Shown: piece after piece, positions 36,601 to 42,861 of the stretch
How positions within the stretch are numbered: the stretch's first letter is position 1
How the letters are laid out: the number at the start of each line of letters is the position of its first letter
Assembly: GCF_000003815.2 (NCBI RefSeq)
Contig: NC_049990.1
Coordinates: 4,888,251-4,948,250 of the forward strand
Length of the DNA: 60,000 nucleotides
Direction of reading: 5' to 3'
Source: Branchiostoma floridae
Taxonomy: Eukaryota; Chordata; Leptocardii; Amphioxiformes; Branchiostomatidae
The notes under the pieces: model-generated
Databases searched by the model: none
Told to the model about the DNA's origin: nothing
Seen by the model: only the letters and a program-made list of their open reading frames with translations
Translations under genes and position numbers: made by a program

Positions 36601-39600
36601 GGTTTGGGGTGAAGATATATGACTTAGATAACACAAAAAAACAACAGCCTGAGGAGTTTAATGGCATGGTTTGTTAGTAATGTTTTGAATGAAGGGCATT
36701 GTTTTTAAACTAAAATTATGTGTATGTGGCTCTGAATTTTTTTTTCTTAGGACTTTTTTTTATTTTTTGAAAATGAAAAAAAAATGGACAGGCGAATCCG
36801 AGAAGCATCAAATAAAGTTGGTGTGGCCTTAGGAATCTCTATTTGCAAACTACAATTTACTACCCTTTGTACATTTGTACATCTAAACATATTCAATATA
36901 TTCAAACTCGGCAGAACCACAGAATGTACAAAGACTCGAAGGTCAGTAAATTGTAGTTTTTTTCCAATGAAAGTGATTTTTTGTACAACTTTGACTTTCC
37001 ATTGCTTATTGTACTTGTTGAAAAGTGCTAGGAGTCGGACAATATCTTTGATACATGGATCTTTTATGTAGTGTTTTTTTCTTGTCACGACTTGTGTAGA
37101 AATAGCCTTTCGATGAGATAAAGCTGAATTGAGATGTTTTCCTTCTTTTTTTCTGCAGGCATTCCAGACGATCGGGACGGTTTGTTCGACACCATTCAGC
37201 GCTCCAAAAACCACTATCAGAAGCGGGCCTACCAGTGCATTAAGTTCATGGTGGCACTTTTCAGCAGGTGTGTTGTGACACATTGTAATTCAATAAGATT
37301 ATTGAACTTTTTATCTTTGTAATGTACCTGTCTTTCATGTACATGATGACATATTTCGTTTATTGTCTCTTTTTGACGTACAAACATTGAAAGACAAACT
37401 ATAAAGTTTTAACAAAAATGACGAAAAAAATTGTCATCCAAGTCAAGCATTCAAAACAATAATCTGAGTAGACTAGCATAAACTTGAAAGTTCTACAATT
37501 AAAAAGTGTGTAGTTTTTGTTGTTGTTAAAAGTGTAACCTCTTCCTTCCCCTTGCCAGCTGCATGCCAGCCCAGCAGATGTTACAGAGTAACGGGGACCT
37601 GAAACGCAAGTGGACCTGGGCTGTGGAGTGGCTGGGAGATGAGCTCGAGAGGGTGAGAACTATTAAAAGAGCTTGACAAGACTTTCACTGAATTTTTTTC
37701 CAGTTTATAGCATATATTTGCTCACATTGCAGATGCTTTGTACGATTTACAGTCGATTTGATTATATGGATGACATCCTCTGGGAATCCTGAAACTGGTA
37801 TGAGCATGAGGATCAGAAAATGTTTGGCAAGAGAAGAATTTTCCTTCATTATGAGATCTAAGCAAGTGTGATCAAATGGCTGAGCACACAGTGTATTGTA
37901 AGCAACAACAAAAAATGGGTTCTTTATTTTTCGTCTTTCACACCTTTGAATTTGGGACAGCCTTTAGCATTCTGTGACATTTGTGGACATTTTTCGATTT
38001 TTTTTTCAATCTACAACATATATTTGCTCATTTTGCTGCTACTTTGTCCAATACAGTACAGTATAGTCTATTATATTTTTAATGTAGGAAACTTACATGA
38101 TGTTGTTTTCTCCTGTTTCAGAGGCCTTACTCAGCCAACACTCAGTACACCTACAACAACTGGTCCCCTCCCGCACAGTCCAACGAAACTTCTAATGGGT
38201 AAGCTAAGGACTTCAATAATAAATATGTTCACATATCTTCACTAAAAAAACTTGTTCTTCCTCTTTCAACCGTTTCAATGTTGTTTCTTTAACTTGGTAT
38301 TATTTTACTATGGTCTTGCGGATTTTACCATGATCAAAGGAGGCCATGTATACTCTACCATTTTCCGAAGAATTGTTAGAAGCTGATCTGTTGAATTGTT
38401 TGTTTGCAGGTACTTCCTGGAGAGGTCACACAGTGCTCGTCTAACGCTGTCTAAGGCCTGTGAGCTATGCCCAGAGGAGGTAAGTACTGTTTCTTACACC
38501 AGTGCTCCAAAATCCAGTAACAAGTACCACTCCATGCATGTGGCAGACCTTTGTTGTAAGCGTATCTTGTATTCTAATCTTTGTATTCTGTTTAGACACC
38601 TCTATGTTTTTATTTTGTACAAAATAGATAAAACAAAAAACAAGTGTCAAAACATGTAAACCCCTACCAAAATAATCTGGTCCATTTCTACTCCGTCCAA
38701 ATCTGGTCCACTGACTTTTTCGGGTTCGCTTTTTACAGACTGGTCAAACAAGAAAAAAATAATTTTTTTGTACGGTACCCACCACTAGTAGTATGCACAC
38801 ATTTTACATTGCTTATAGATAGGAATTTTATGAGTTGGTACTCAACAATGATTTCCCTGCTACAGGAGCCAGAGGAGCAGGAGGTAGTGGATGATGCGGA
38901 CAGCTCGCCGCCGGACACAGGCGTGACCACACACTACTCCCAGCAGCAGATCCACCATATCCAGCAGCAGCAGCACCCAGCTACAACACACCATGGAGTC
39001 AGCATTCCCCCTAATAACCAGGTAAGAACCTTCACCTATAACCTCTCACCCTACCCAGCTACAACACACCATGGAGTCAGCCTTCCCCCTAATAACCAGG
39101 TAAGAACCTTTCACCTATAACCTCTCACCCTAACCCAGCTACAACACACCATAGTGTCAGCCTTCCCCCTAATAACCAGGTAAGAACCTTTCACCTATAA
39201 CCTCTCACCCTAACCCAGCTACAACACACCATGGAGTCAGCATTCCCCCTAATAACCAGGTAAGAACCTTTCACCTATAACCTCTCACCCTAACCCAGCT
39301 ACAACACACCATGGAGTCAGCATCCCCCCTAATAACCAGGTAAGAACCTTTCACCTATAACCTCTCACCCTAACCCAGCCACAACACACCATGGAGTCAG
39401 CATTCCCCCTAATAACCAAGTAAGCTTTTTCCTTGCCTTTTACAGTACAATATATTCTTCTGTACCGCCTAGCCTCTTTACAAATGAGATTAACAGCAGA
39501 TTGCGCATGAGTTAGTTACAACACAACACAAGTGCCCGGTACAAGTAGACAAGGGAAAATAAAGGAAAAATGCTAAGGAAAATGAAAACAACTGACGTTA

Positions 39601-40084
39601 ACAAGGACTGTAAAGATCTTGTTGCAAGACATAAACAAATACATACATACATTCACACATGTTAGCCCAAAGGACTCACTAATGAAAAATATATTAGAAT
39701 AGACCTGTGTACGGTGAGTCTCACAAGTTTTGGATCGCCTTTATGTTTTTCTCAAGATTAAATCAAATCAGGATTGTACTTGTGTTGTAAGAGCATTTCA
39801 GAGTATGATGTGTATGTAAACGTTTATCTATGCATTGTGTTGAACCAGACAAGATGAAATCAAGCAACCAACACAACAAGAAGAAAACTGATTTTTCGAT
39901 TTCCTCTCACAAACAGGCGAATCCTGGAAACTACGTCCCTCCAGCCAACATCCACCACCAAAACAACACCATCAACAACGCGCTGACCGGCCAATCACGT
40001 CAGCCGGTCCAGTCACATGACAACAACTCCGACAACGGCGAAGATAGCGACAGCATTCAAGGTCGAAGCAACAATGAGTTGTGA
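895..40084 (+). CDS. USP9X: Ubiquitin carboxyl-terminal hydrolase 9X (FAF-X / fat facets orthologue), 5'-partial, 49 coding exons
   Basis: Deubiquitinating cysteine protease (peptidase family C19) that trims ubiquitin from many substrates in the cytosol and rescues them from degradation. Coding exons: 895-1146, 1816-1954, 2872-3024, 3900-4004, 4646-4744, 5762-5869, 6819-7174, 7621-7744, 8134-8237, 8685-8895, 9413-9624, 10142-10270, 10536-10647, 10976-11113, 11604-11724, 12104-12234, 12777-12931, 13482-13722, 15024-15149, 15812-15978, 16319-16427, 16715-16770, 16977-17067, 18903-19052, 19961-20168, 20531-20652, 21092-21196, 22507-22688, 23399-23572, 23973-24114, 24645-24730, 24934-25025, 25523-25661, 26077-26220, 26929-27041, 28890-29068, 30100-30191, 32087-32228, 32805-32898, 33450-33601, 34728-34901, 35911-36072, 36259-36427, 37159-37267, 37559-37652, 38122-38198, 38410-38479, 38866-39021, 39917-40084. 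All junctions are AG/GT and the phases join without a stop, giving 2,310 residues then TGA. The protein is colinear with vertebrate USP9X throughout. The first exon enters in the middle of a codon, so about 260-270 N-terminal residues and the promoter lie upstream. Confidence 0.97.
2576..2871 (+). repeat. Two partial upstream copies of USP9X exon 3 (exon-junction duplication)
   Basis: The exon 3 start gaatggatccagcagaac (real copy at 2872) occurs earlier at 2736 and, more diverged, at 2576. The middle copy keeps an acceptor-like tgtag and about 80 bases of exon; the older one has tgtgg in place of the acceptor. Flanking intron (ggcattcatatgtt) is duplicated as well. Spacing is 160 and 136 bases. 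Both copies break off before a donor site. Confidence 0.9.
4158..4390 (+). mobile_element. tRNA-derived SINE fragment
   Basis: The head has an A-box-like region (gataggcattgagtggga) and a B-box-like atggatctgatccc about 45 bases later, followed by a body with tgtgtccttgaaaaaaacc. Spacing fits a tRNA-like promoter; the rest is diverged. Confidence 0.4.
4415..4609. mobile_element. TACTGTAAATGCA MITE, copy 1
   Basis: Ends in tactgtaaatgca and its diverged inverse tgcatttgcagta; the interior has repeated ttcgcggtggttttaag-like motifs in both orientations. No coding capacity. Ends 36 bases before exon 5. Confidence 0.8.
4970..5761 (+). repeat. Array of upstream partial copies of USP9X exon 6
   Basis: Copies of the acceptor plus the first 70 or so bases of exon 6 begin at 5160, 5318, 5472 and 5620, with a degenerate one near 4970, and the functional exon at 5762. 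Unit length runs from 158 down to 142 bases. Each unit repeats tgtcaccag, the exon stretch up to the codons for DQAL, then intron rich in ttttgcctaactgtgct. All decoys lose exon identity after DQAL and carry no donor; the 5318 copy has an in-frame TGA. Confidence 0.93.
7960..8095 (+). repeat. Short intronic tandem duplication
   Basis: gtagtat..ttcccattcagagtcacattttgca (about 7972-8004) recurs as cctgagtagtat..cccattcaaagtcacattttgca (about 8046-8090). No coding content. Confidence 0.6.
8980..9043 (+). repeat. Downstream partial copy of the 3' end of USP9X exon 10
   Basis: gatcaacctctggagggaaa and ggctacaaactaatcagg resemble the exon 10 end (gccatcgacctactgaggga and cggctacagactaaccagg) about 135 bases upstream. 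The copy has a small deletion, and the donor position is altered to gaggg. Confidence 0.65.
9641..9817. mobile_element. TACAGTAGAAGCC element, copy 2, opposite orientation
   Basis: The interior is shared in inverse with the copy at 33995 (tgcaataatgcgaagttat, gggatttggggactccg). The right end aactggcttccactgta is good; the left end is diverged. Starts about 17 bases after the donor of exon 11. Confidence 0.72.
10142..11113 (+). CDS. USP9X: USP9X ubiquitin-like domain and Ser/Pro-rich linker (exons 12-14)
   Basis: Exons 10142-10270 and 10536-10647 plus the start of 10976-11113 encode the ubiquitin-like fold known in USP9X. It runs from [20 protein letters not shown] through the [16 protein letters not shown] segment. 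The third exon then gives a Ser/Asp-rich linker ([18 protein letters not shown]) that also exists in vertebrate USP9X, followed by an acidic ESCLPGV motif. Such low-complexity serine stretches are often phosphorylated, but nothing here proves that. Confidence 0.9.
11500..11580 (-). mobile_element. Possible tRNA-derived SINE remnant
   Basis: Minus strand taactgagtggaccgtgggt and gggttcaaatccc give A-box- and B-box-like motifs, but their spacing is too short for an intact tRNA. Confidence 0.35.
11604..20168 (+). CDS. USP9X: USP9X central scaffold region (exons 15-25)
   Basis: Eleven exons between the ubiquitin-like domain and the catalytic core. Recognisable family motifs are [67 protein letters not shown] and [20 protein letters not shown]. 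Exon 18 (13482-13722) is flanked on both sides by partial copies of itself. The intron at 17068-18902 contains a large inverted-repeat element. Introns before exons 20 and 24 hold T-rich sequence and no further coding signal. Confidence 0.92.
13174..13481 (+). repeat. Two upstream partial copies of the 5' half of USP9X exon 18, with cattcatc repeats
   Basis: The acceptor and first 70-100 bases of exon 18 (real start 13482) are present at 13174 and 13324. Each is followed by an imperfect (cattcatccatc)n tract and a ctctccacctcag-type pyrimidine tract. Units are 150 and 158 bases. The decoys stay open in several frames and have no proper donor. Confidence 0.93.
13739..14540 (+). repeat. Three downstream partial copies of the 3' half of USP9X exon 18, interleaved with a dispersed repeat
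   Basis: The exon end from cacatccccaaccccaa through gtcgaggat and the donor gtgagt recurs at about 13962-14040, 14178-14256 and 14460-14540. Between them are two copies (13739-13950 and 14267-14450) of a repeat with ttacctccatgaaaaatggg, a (TG)n tract and ggtagggg. The copies keep an intact donor but lack a clear acceptor. Confidence 0.92.
15182..15334. mobile_element. TAATCTCCAAGCAGATCC MITE (family B), copy 1
   Basis: 153-base palindromic element with ends taatctccaagcagatcc and its inverse, flanked by a perfect 9-base duplication caaatactt (15173-15181 and 15335-15343). In the intron after USP9X exon 19. Confidence 0.92.
16508..16592 (-). mobile_element. tRNA-derived SINE fragment, minus strand
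   Basis: On the minus strand tggccaactgagtattcgcc (A box) and ggtcgcgagtttgatcc (B box) are separated as in a tRNA, with gccttgcattccaaaggt between them. It cannot form a full cloverleaf in its present state, so I do not call a tRNA gene. Confidence 0.5.
17124..18576. mobile_element. TACCTCCATGAAAT inverted-repeat element with partial left-end duplication
   Basis: A left end tacctccatgaaatgtcatg occurs at 17124 and 17495. The inverse atttcatggaggta ends at 18576, giving an element of about 1.08 kb (17495-18576) in the intron before exon 24. The first roughly 350 bases, with tcaagaacggctggatgg and gatagtgaggtga, are tandemly duplicated. Related pieces at 13739 and 14267 lie in the intron after exon 18. 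No transposase frame is visible, so it is non-autonomous. Confidence 0.6.
19087..19200 (-). mobile_element. LINE 3' tail, minus strand
   Basis: gaatgaatgacgacctttattgtacat read in reverse ends AATAAAGGTCGTCATTCATTC, the same tail type as at 33440. A similar fragment starts at 3046 (gaatgaatgaactttatgggt). Confidence 0.45.
19418..19958 (+). repeat. Intronic tandem duplication ending at the acceptor of USP9X exon 25
   Basis: A segment starting cagcatcagaatgctgg (19418) and including gagaagccat, tttttcctgta and ccctttgcatgcccat is repeated, diverged, about 278 bases later (from 19696), ending near the acceptor at 19960. Confidence 0.75.
20531..27041 (+). CDS. USP9X: USP9X catalytic USP (C19) domain, exons 26-35
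   Basis: The Cys box [17 protein letters not shown] lies in exon 20531-20652; the nucleophile codon TGC is at 20626-20628 (residue 1298 of the visible protein). The His box [12 protein letters not shown] is in exon 25523-25661, with the catalytic His codon CAC at 25636-25638 (residue 1605). The closing segment [14 protein letters not shown] and NAYILFYER is in the next two exons. Two CxxC pairs typical of the USP zinc ribbon are present: KICKDC in 23399-23572 and YHCEKC in 23973-24114. The substrate motif [11 protein letters not shown] is in exon 31. All key residues are intact, so an active protease is expected. The distance between Cys and His (307 residues) is close to that of human USP9X. 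Confidence 0.96.
23125..23203 (-). mobile_element. tRNA-derived SINE fragment, minus strand
   Basis: Minus strand: ggtgtaatggccgagtgggt (A box), ttcgcattgcagttggaa, then gggtcatgagttgcatc (degenerate B box). Related to the fragment at 16508. Confidence 0.45.
23213..23345. mobile_element. TACTGTAAATGCA MITE, copy 2 (shortened)
   Basis: Begins tactgtaaatgcatttaag and ends ctgcatttacactgt; the middle is deleted relative to other copies. Located in the intron before exon 29. Confidence 0.75.
24134..24314. mobile_element. TACTGTAAATGCA MITE, copy 3
   Basis: Left end aactgtaattgcatttaag, right end ctgcatttacagta; interior ggttttaagcgaac and accaccgcaaac motifs. Begins 20 bases after the donor of exon 30. 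Confidence 0.75.
24793..24907 (+). repeat. Short intronic tandem duplication
   Basis: tggtctcttttatctac..acttagttgaagattcaaaatatgta-type sequence appears twice, about 57 bases apart, just upstream of exon 32. Confidence 0.7.
27127..27197 (+). repeat. Downstream partial copy of the 3' end of USP9X exon 35
   Basis: ggtgtcaaaaaatgtataac then gttgtcactag|gtaagg mirrors the exon 35 end (gtgtcaaaaagtatagaaga, attgtcactag|gtgagg at 27042). It includes the downstream intron piece taaaagtt..tctgact. The copy stops exactly at the TTA target site of the element starting at 27199. Confidence 0.8.
27199..28417. mobile_element. 1.2-kb Harbinger-like non-autonomous element
   Basis: Terminal inverted repeats ggccataccaatttaattt and (inverse) ggccacaccaatttaattcg extend about 33 bases, flanked by TTA on both sides (27196-27198, 28418-28420). 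A 3-base TTA/TAA target fits the PIF/Harbinger superfamily. Short frames inside do not resemble a transposase; a T-run lies at about 28340. In the intron after USP9X exon 35. Confidence 0.78.
28890..40084 (+). CDS. USP9X: USP9X C-terminal region (exons 36-49)
   Basis: Fourteen exons after the catalytic core, about 545 residues. Conserved blocks include [61 protein letters not shown]-type (here [10 protein letters not shown]), [40 protein letters not shown] and [17 protein letters not shown]. The last two exons are low in complexity: Gln/His-rich ([14 protein letters not shown]) and then Asn/Ser-rich, ending [10 protein letters not shown]. This tail diverges from vertebrates, so the exact end rests on the open frame and splice sites rather than similarity. 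Exons 36, 41, 43 and 48 carry junction duplications. Confidence 0.92.
29325..29700 (+). repeat. Three downstream partial copies of the 3' end of USP9X exon 36
   Basis: Exon 36 sequence from gcgcaaactcatcacc to gacgagctg plus the donor recurs ending near 29386, 29544 and 29681, each preceded by accatggttgggagttac. Unit length is roughly 140-160 bases. Donors read gtgaga, gtaaca and gttcga, so at least one decoy donor is lost. Confidence 0.92.
30404..30503 (+). mobile_element. Penelope-like repeat fragment with hammerhead-like core, copy 1
   Basis: Contains cactgacaaaaggtagtgga..ctgcctgaaat and then aaaatcatatccagttgcttg. CTGACAA starts at 30425 and GAAAT at 30451; AGGTAG and CTGCCT between them pair as a six-base stem (one G-T). 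The core has one change from the hammerhead consensus. Confidence 0.55.
30504..31974. mobile_element. 1.47-kb element with terminal inverted repeats and subterminal repeats
   Basis: Left end tactctcatgtccctaataa and its inverse (ttattagggacatgagagta) bound the element. Next to the right end the motif ccggggggtatgtttatt occurs three to four times (31870-31958); the left side has matching acgtaccggg and ggacggtacgtttatt. A 142-residue minus-strand frame (30881-31309) has no family I recognise. It interrupts or abuts a hammerhead-like repeat (30421-30503). Confidence 0.7.
32322..32654. mobile_element. hAT-like MITE (CAGGGTTCTAGC ends)
   Basis: Ends cagggttctagctagtgcat and inverse (ggctagaaccctg), with inner inverted cccactacgctaaaat blocks. 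It is inserted in a gagtgagtgag tract; the simple-sequence flanks hide any 8-base duplication. In the intron after USP9X exon 38. Confidence 0.7.
33180..33440 (+). mobile_element. LINE 3' tail (CR1/L2-type) abutting USP9X exon 40
   Basis: gttgtgcaataaagttcatt followed by cattcattc is typical of LINE 3' ends with a short simple-repeat tail. The tail ends about ten bases before the exon 40 start (33450). No reverse transcriptase sequence is present. Confidence 0.55.
33639..33765 (-). mobile_element. Penelope-like repeat fragment with hammerhead-like core, copy 2
   Basis: On the minus strand, CTGAAGA (33745-33739) and GAAAC (33719-33715) bracket GAGTGA..TCACTC, a perfect six-base stem with loop TGGATG. 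Further on is atccagttgta. This is the best-preserved stem of the four copies. In the intron after USP9X exon 40. Confidence 0.6.
33995..34157. mobile_element. TACAGTAGAAGCC inverted-repeat element, copy 1
   Basis: 163 bases, ends tacagtagaagccagttaat and its near-inverse (aattaagcggcttctactgta). In the intron after USP9X exon 40. Confidence 0.78.
34251..34324 (+). mobile_element. Penelope-like repeat fragment with hammerhead-like core, copy 3
   Basis: CTGACGA at 34259 and GAAAC at 34285, then a decayed tail ending atctagttgcttgag. The stem between them is weak. Directly followed by a MITE at 34325. Confidence 0.5.
34325..34535. mobile_element. TACTGTAAATGCA MITE, copy 4
   Basis: Starts gtaaatgcagaaatgttcgc and ends gaatgcatttacagta with repeated cgaacttaaaaccaccgcga motifs. 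It directly abuts the hammerhead-like repeat copy at 34251-34324, which suggests insertion into it or replacement of its end. Confidence 0.8.
34586..34727 (+). repeat. Upstream partial copy of USP9X exon 41
   Basis: Acceptor ttccag and 52 bases of exon 41 (agaacacagctgctgaagct) occur at 34586, 142 bases before the real exon at 34728. The decoy reads in frame for 17 codons and then meets TAG. Confidence 0.92.
35408..35619. mobile_element. TACTGTAAATGCA MITE, copy 5 (best preserved)
   Basis: Perfect 13-base terminal inverted repeats tactgtaaatgca / tgcatttacagta, 212 bases, interior made of inverted aacttaaaaccaccgcgaa blocks that can fold into a long hairpin. TA at both ends fits a TA target duplication, though it cannot be told from the terminal repeat itself. 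Confidence 0.85.
36508..36828. mobile_element. 321-bp Harbinger-like MITE, same end type
   Basis: Ends ggccacaccaaatgtatttg and (inverse) ggccacaccaactttatttg, flanked by TTA at 36505-36507 and 36829-36831. AT-rich interior without a frame. In the intron after USP9X exon 43. Confidence 0.8.
36910..36950 (+). repeat. Downstream partial copy of the 3' end of USP9X exon 43
   Basis: ggcagaaccacagaatgtac and actcgaaggt match the exon 43 end and donor (ggcagaaccacagaatacac, actcaaaggt at 36392-36430) with few differences. The copy is 517 bases downstream, separated by the element at 36508-36828, and lies in the loop of a small palindrome (36848-36957). Confidence 0.75.
39022..39425 (+). repeat. 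Five tandem copies (78-80 bp) of the 3' end and donor of USP9X exon 48
   Basis: Units contain cagctacaacacaccatggag, cccccctaataaccag-type exon sequence, then gtaagaacc and ctctcaccctaaccc. Copy ends fall at 39099, 39179, 39259, 39339 and 39419. The first extra unit is exactly 78 nt and open, so its donor could extend exon 48 by 26 codons in frame; later units are 80 nt and bring a TAA. Confidence 0.93.
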
Positions 40085-41770
40085 CGACAAGATTGCTGAA
40101 GAAGAAAAAAAACTCCTCTGTACTTCCCACTGTATAATTCCCTGCCCTGCAATACTCTTATTTTGAATATGTTAGACAACGTTATACTTTACTTGTACAG
40201 CATGTTGTGTGTGGTAGTTTCTTGTAAGAACTGCCATGTACTTTAAGATAAGAACATTCACAAATGCCCTGCACTTTTTGTTTTGCAAAAGATGTCCACT
40301 GCAGTGAGCTATAGAGAATGTTTTAAAATCACTTCAGTGGATATTTGATGTTCATATTTGAGTAAGGTTGTTGCAAAAATACCACCCCGGAAAAATGTAT
40401 GCTTCTTCACTATGAAAATTAAATACAATATACTCCTACAATGTATTATGCAACATTAAAATCACATAATAATAACCTTTTTTCCCCTCAATTTGCAAAT
40501 GTGTTTCTACAAATTATTTATTGGTTCCACGTGATGTTATAATTTAATTTGATGAAACTCAAAGTCTTAAAGATGGCACTTTTCTTGCCATTGTCTTGTA
40601 AGAAAGTGTATCTGCATCCACACTGCAAGCAAAAGCAAAGGTTTCTTAGCAATCGTTGTCTGCCTTGCTTGGGTGTAAGAAAGTTGGTGCAGTACCATTC
40701 CGACACATATCTTTCTTTCTGAGCAATATGTTTTTAAAACTTTTCCTGCTTTCTGTTGAAATTGTCAAAAACTTTCTTTGAGTAGGCAGTTCACCTTTAC
40801 GAAAAGACTATTGCTGTGATTCCCGGTTGTGAAAAGGGAGTAGTATTTGTACAAAATGAAGGAATGCACCATTCCTACCATGTTGCATGAGGTTGATGGA
40901 GAGGTGACAGCAAACAGAAAGAAAACGTTTTATATTCTAGCCCCAAAATGTACATGAACCCATTTGTATTATGCCAGCAAAAAAGTATGATAACGTATAA
41001 AAATTGTACGAGTATTGAAGTATATCCATAGGTGACACCCCTTACCAAGTGGGATGGGTCATTGTGGTACTACTTACATGGTACTGATAGTTCTTCAATT
41101 GAGTTACACGCTTTCATTTTAATTTTGAGACTTTCTCATGTAGTGATGATTTTATGTGCGACTCGAACCGAAGTTAAAGATGGGGGTTGTGAAATTATAA
41201 CAAAAGAGATCAAAGCGCAAGGAAGAAAAAACCTGCTCCGTTTTGACTGATGCTATTTTTAAGCAGAGTAGGCCCATGCTTTGTTAGACGTTAGTTGTAG
41301 GAGGGCAGACCAAGGGTTTGAAATCTCATTTTTATCAGCCGTTGCTGCACAGATTTTTCGTGGCTGATGAGAAGTATTTTGAACGGACCACGCTCCCTTG
41401 CCTTCTCATGTTCAGAGGGAGTCGATGTACAGATATGTTGTTCATACATGTAACTGATGTTGTCTTTAAATGCCTGTGAAAATATTGAAAGAAAAAGTGA
41501 ATATTCAATGACTCACTAGGAAAGGAATGCGTGTGTATGGTCGAAGCACTTTGTTATTAACAATCAAACAACGCTGTTTGCTTGTAAAATGAGGGGTACC
41601 AAAGGGGAAAAAGCAACATATGATGTTATATATTAAGAAACTTTAGGTGAAGAAAAATGCTTGTCTGTTAAAGATGAATGAAAATGAGTCAAAACTCCTA
41701 CGGGGTTGAGTTGAAGTGTTCTGATGTATAGAAAAGGATGAAGAATAAAGAGAAATCGTCCAAGCACCAA
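40085..41770 (+). other. USP9X 3' untranslated region
   Basis: AT-rich sequence directly after the TGA at 40082-40084, without splice sites or coding signal I can support. It runs to an AATAAA hexamer at 41744-41749; transcripts probably end within some 30 bases after it. Vertebrate USP9X also has a long 3'UTR. The exact end is inferred. Confidence 0.6.
41744..41749 (+). terminator. Poly(A) signal AATAAA of USP9X
   Basis: Canonical AATAAA 1.66 kb downstream of the stop codon, followed within about 40 bases by a T/GT-rich stretch (ttttgctcttgtatc) that could be the downstream element. Earlier AATAAA-like hexamers are absent or less well placed. Confidence 0.55.
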
Positions 41771-41949
41771 TTTTGCTCTTGTATCTCATTCTGGTGAAAT
41801 CTTAGACCTAGCCTAAACTTCACTTTGTCTTCAGCTTGACATTGTCTTACCCTTACCTCCTATTGGACAATCCAAAATGGTGTTCTGCTCCTTTGCATTT
41901 CAATTCATTGTTAGGATGTAAGAAGCATTTCCTACCACTACAGATCCCT

Positions 41950-42028
41950 CCAGTGTCACTGACGAAAGTTAGTGGATGCTGTCTGAAACGCCTGACCGTT
42001 TCCAAAATCATATCCAGTTGCTTGAGTA
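41950..42028 (+). mobile_element. Penelope-like repeat fragment with hammerhead-like core, copy 4
   Basis: CTGACGA at 41959 and GAAAC at 41985, followed by aaaatcatatccagttgcttg. Located just beyond the USP9X 3' end. Confidence 0.55.
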
Positions 42029-42410
42029 AATGCTTTTGAGTCATTCAACGAATCGAACGAACATCGTCTGAAGAGGTAAAGATGTCTCGAAGTGTAGATT
42101 TTTTTACCAGAAATAAATCTATAGTAACGTTACAAACACAGAAGACGATATGCTTATATTGCTCCATTGTTCTTGGTGACCTTGAAAGTTAACATTCGAT
42201 TTGACTTACCACGAGTTTGATCTAATTCAATAGGGTAAAAGAATGGCAGGAAGTTATAGACAGACATGTCATGTGGTACCTTATATTGTCCTCCAACTTG
42301 TAGGTTGAACTCTTCTCTTTGCATCTTCAGAAGTTTGACGAGATTTTGAAGGCAAAAAAAAAGACTTTCAAGGAGGTCGTGTTCGCCGGAAAACTTTCGA
42401 ACTTGGCAAC

Positions 42411-42598
42411 GCGAACGCCCATTCATGACGTCAATTTTCGAACACCCCTTCATGACGTCGATATTCGAACGCCCATTCATGACGTCAATTTTCGAACACC
42501 CATTCATGTCGATGTTCGAACACCCATTCATGTCGTCGATGTTCCAACACCCGTTCATGACGTCAATTTTCGAACACCCATTCAAGACGTCAGAAGAA
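42411..42598. repeat. 27-bp minisatellite with TGACGTCA and TTCGAA motifs
   Basis: About seven units of cattcatgacgtcaattt..cgaacaccc, mostly 27 bases apart (one unit is 24). Perfect TGACGTCA palindromes lie at 42426, 42480 and 42558, with near-matches at 42453 and 42584. Because 27 is divisible by three and units lack stops, both strands are open, which produces repetitive but probably meaningless reading frames. Confidence 0.9.
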
Positions 42599-42698
42599 AG
42601 TTGGAACACTGGTTTATTTGGCTGACAACGACGTCGGCAGATCCTGGGTCTTTCACTTTAAATGGTAACGTGCAAGCTATTCTATAAAGTAAATGCCC

Positions 42699-42861
42699 TA
42701 ATCTCCCAAGTCCGACGGCAGCCTAAGATAGTATCAAAAGCTGCAGAGGAGTGAAGCCGGCTACCGGGGTAGCCAAACACACTCCTAGGCCGGCTTCACT
42801 CCTATGGCAACTTTTGATGCTATCTTATGCTACCTATAATAACGTCCTTGGTTGGAGATTA
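42699..42861. mobile_element. Family B MITE, copy 2 (diverged ends)
   Basis: The interior is typical (gatagtatcaaaagctgc, gtgaagccggc, cggcttcactcct), but the ends are degraded (taatctcccaagtcc / ggttggagatta) and no target duplication is visible. Intergenic. Confidence 0.7.

Noticed and set aside
42411-42598. A CRISPR-like array.
   Set aside because: Contiguous 27-base units without unique spacers in a eukaryotic context; it is a minisatellite.
42154-42687. Overlapping long frames with 9-residue repeats (MTSIFEHPF on plus, NGCSKIDVM on minus).
   Set aside because: They are by-products of the 27-base minisatellite, which lacks stops in several frames on both strands.
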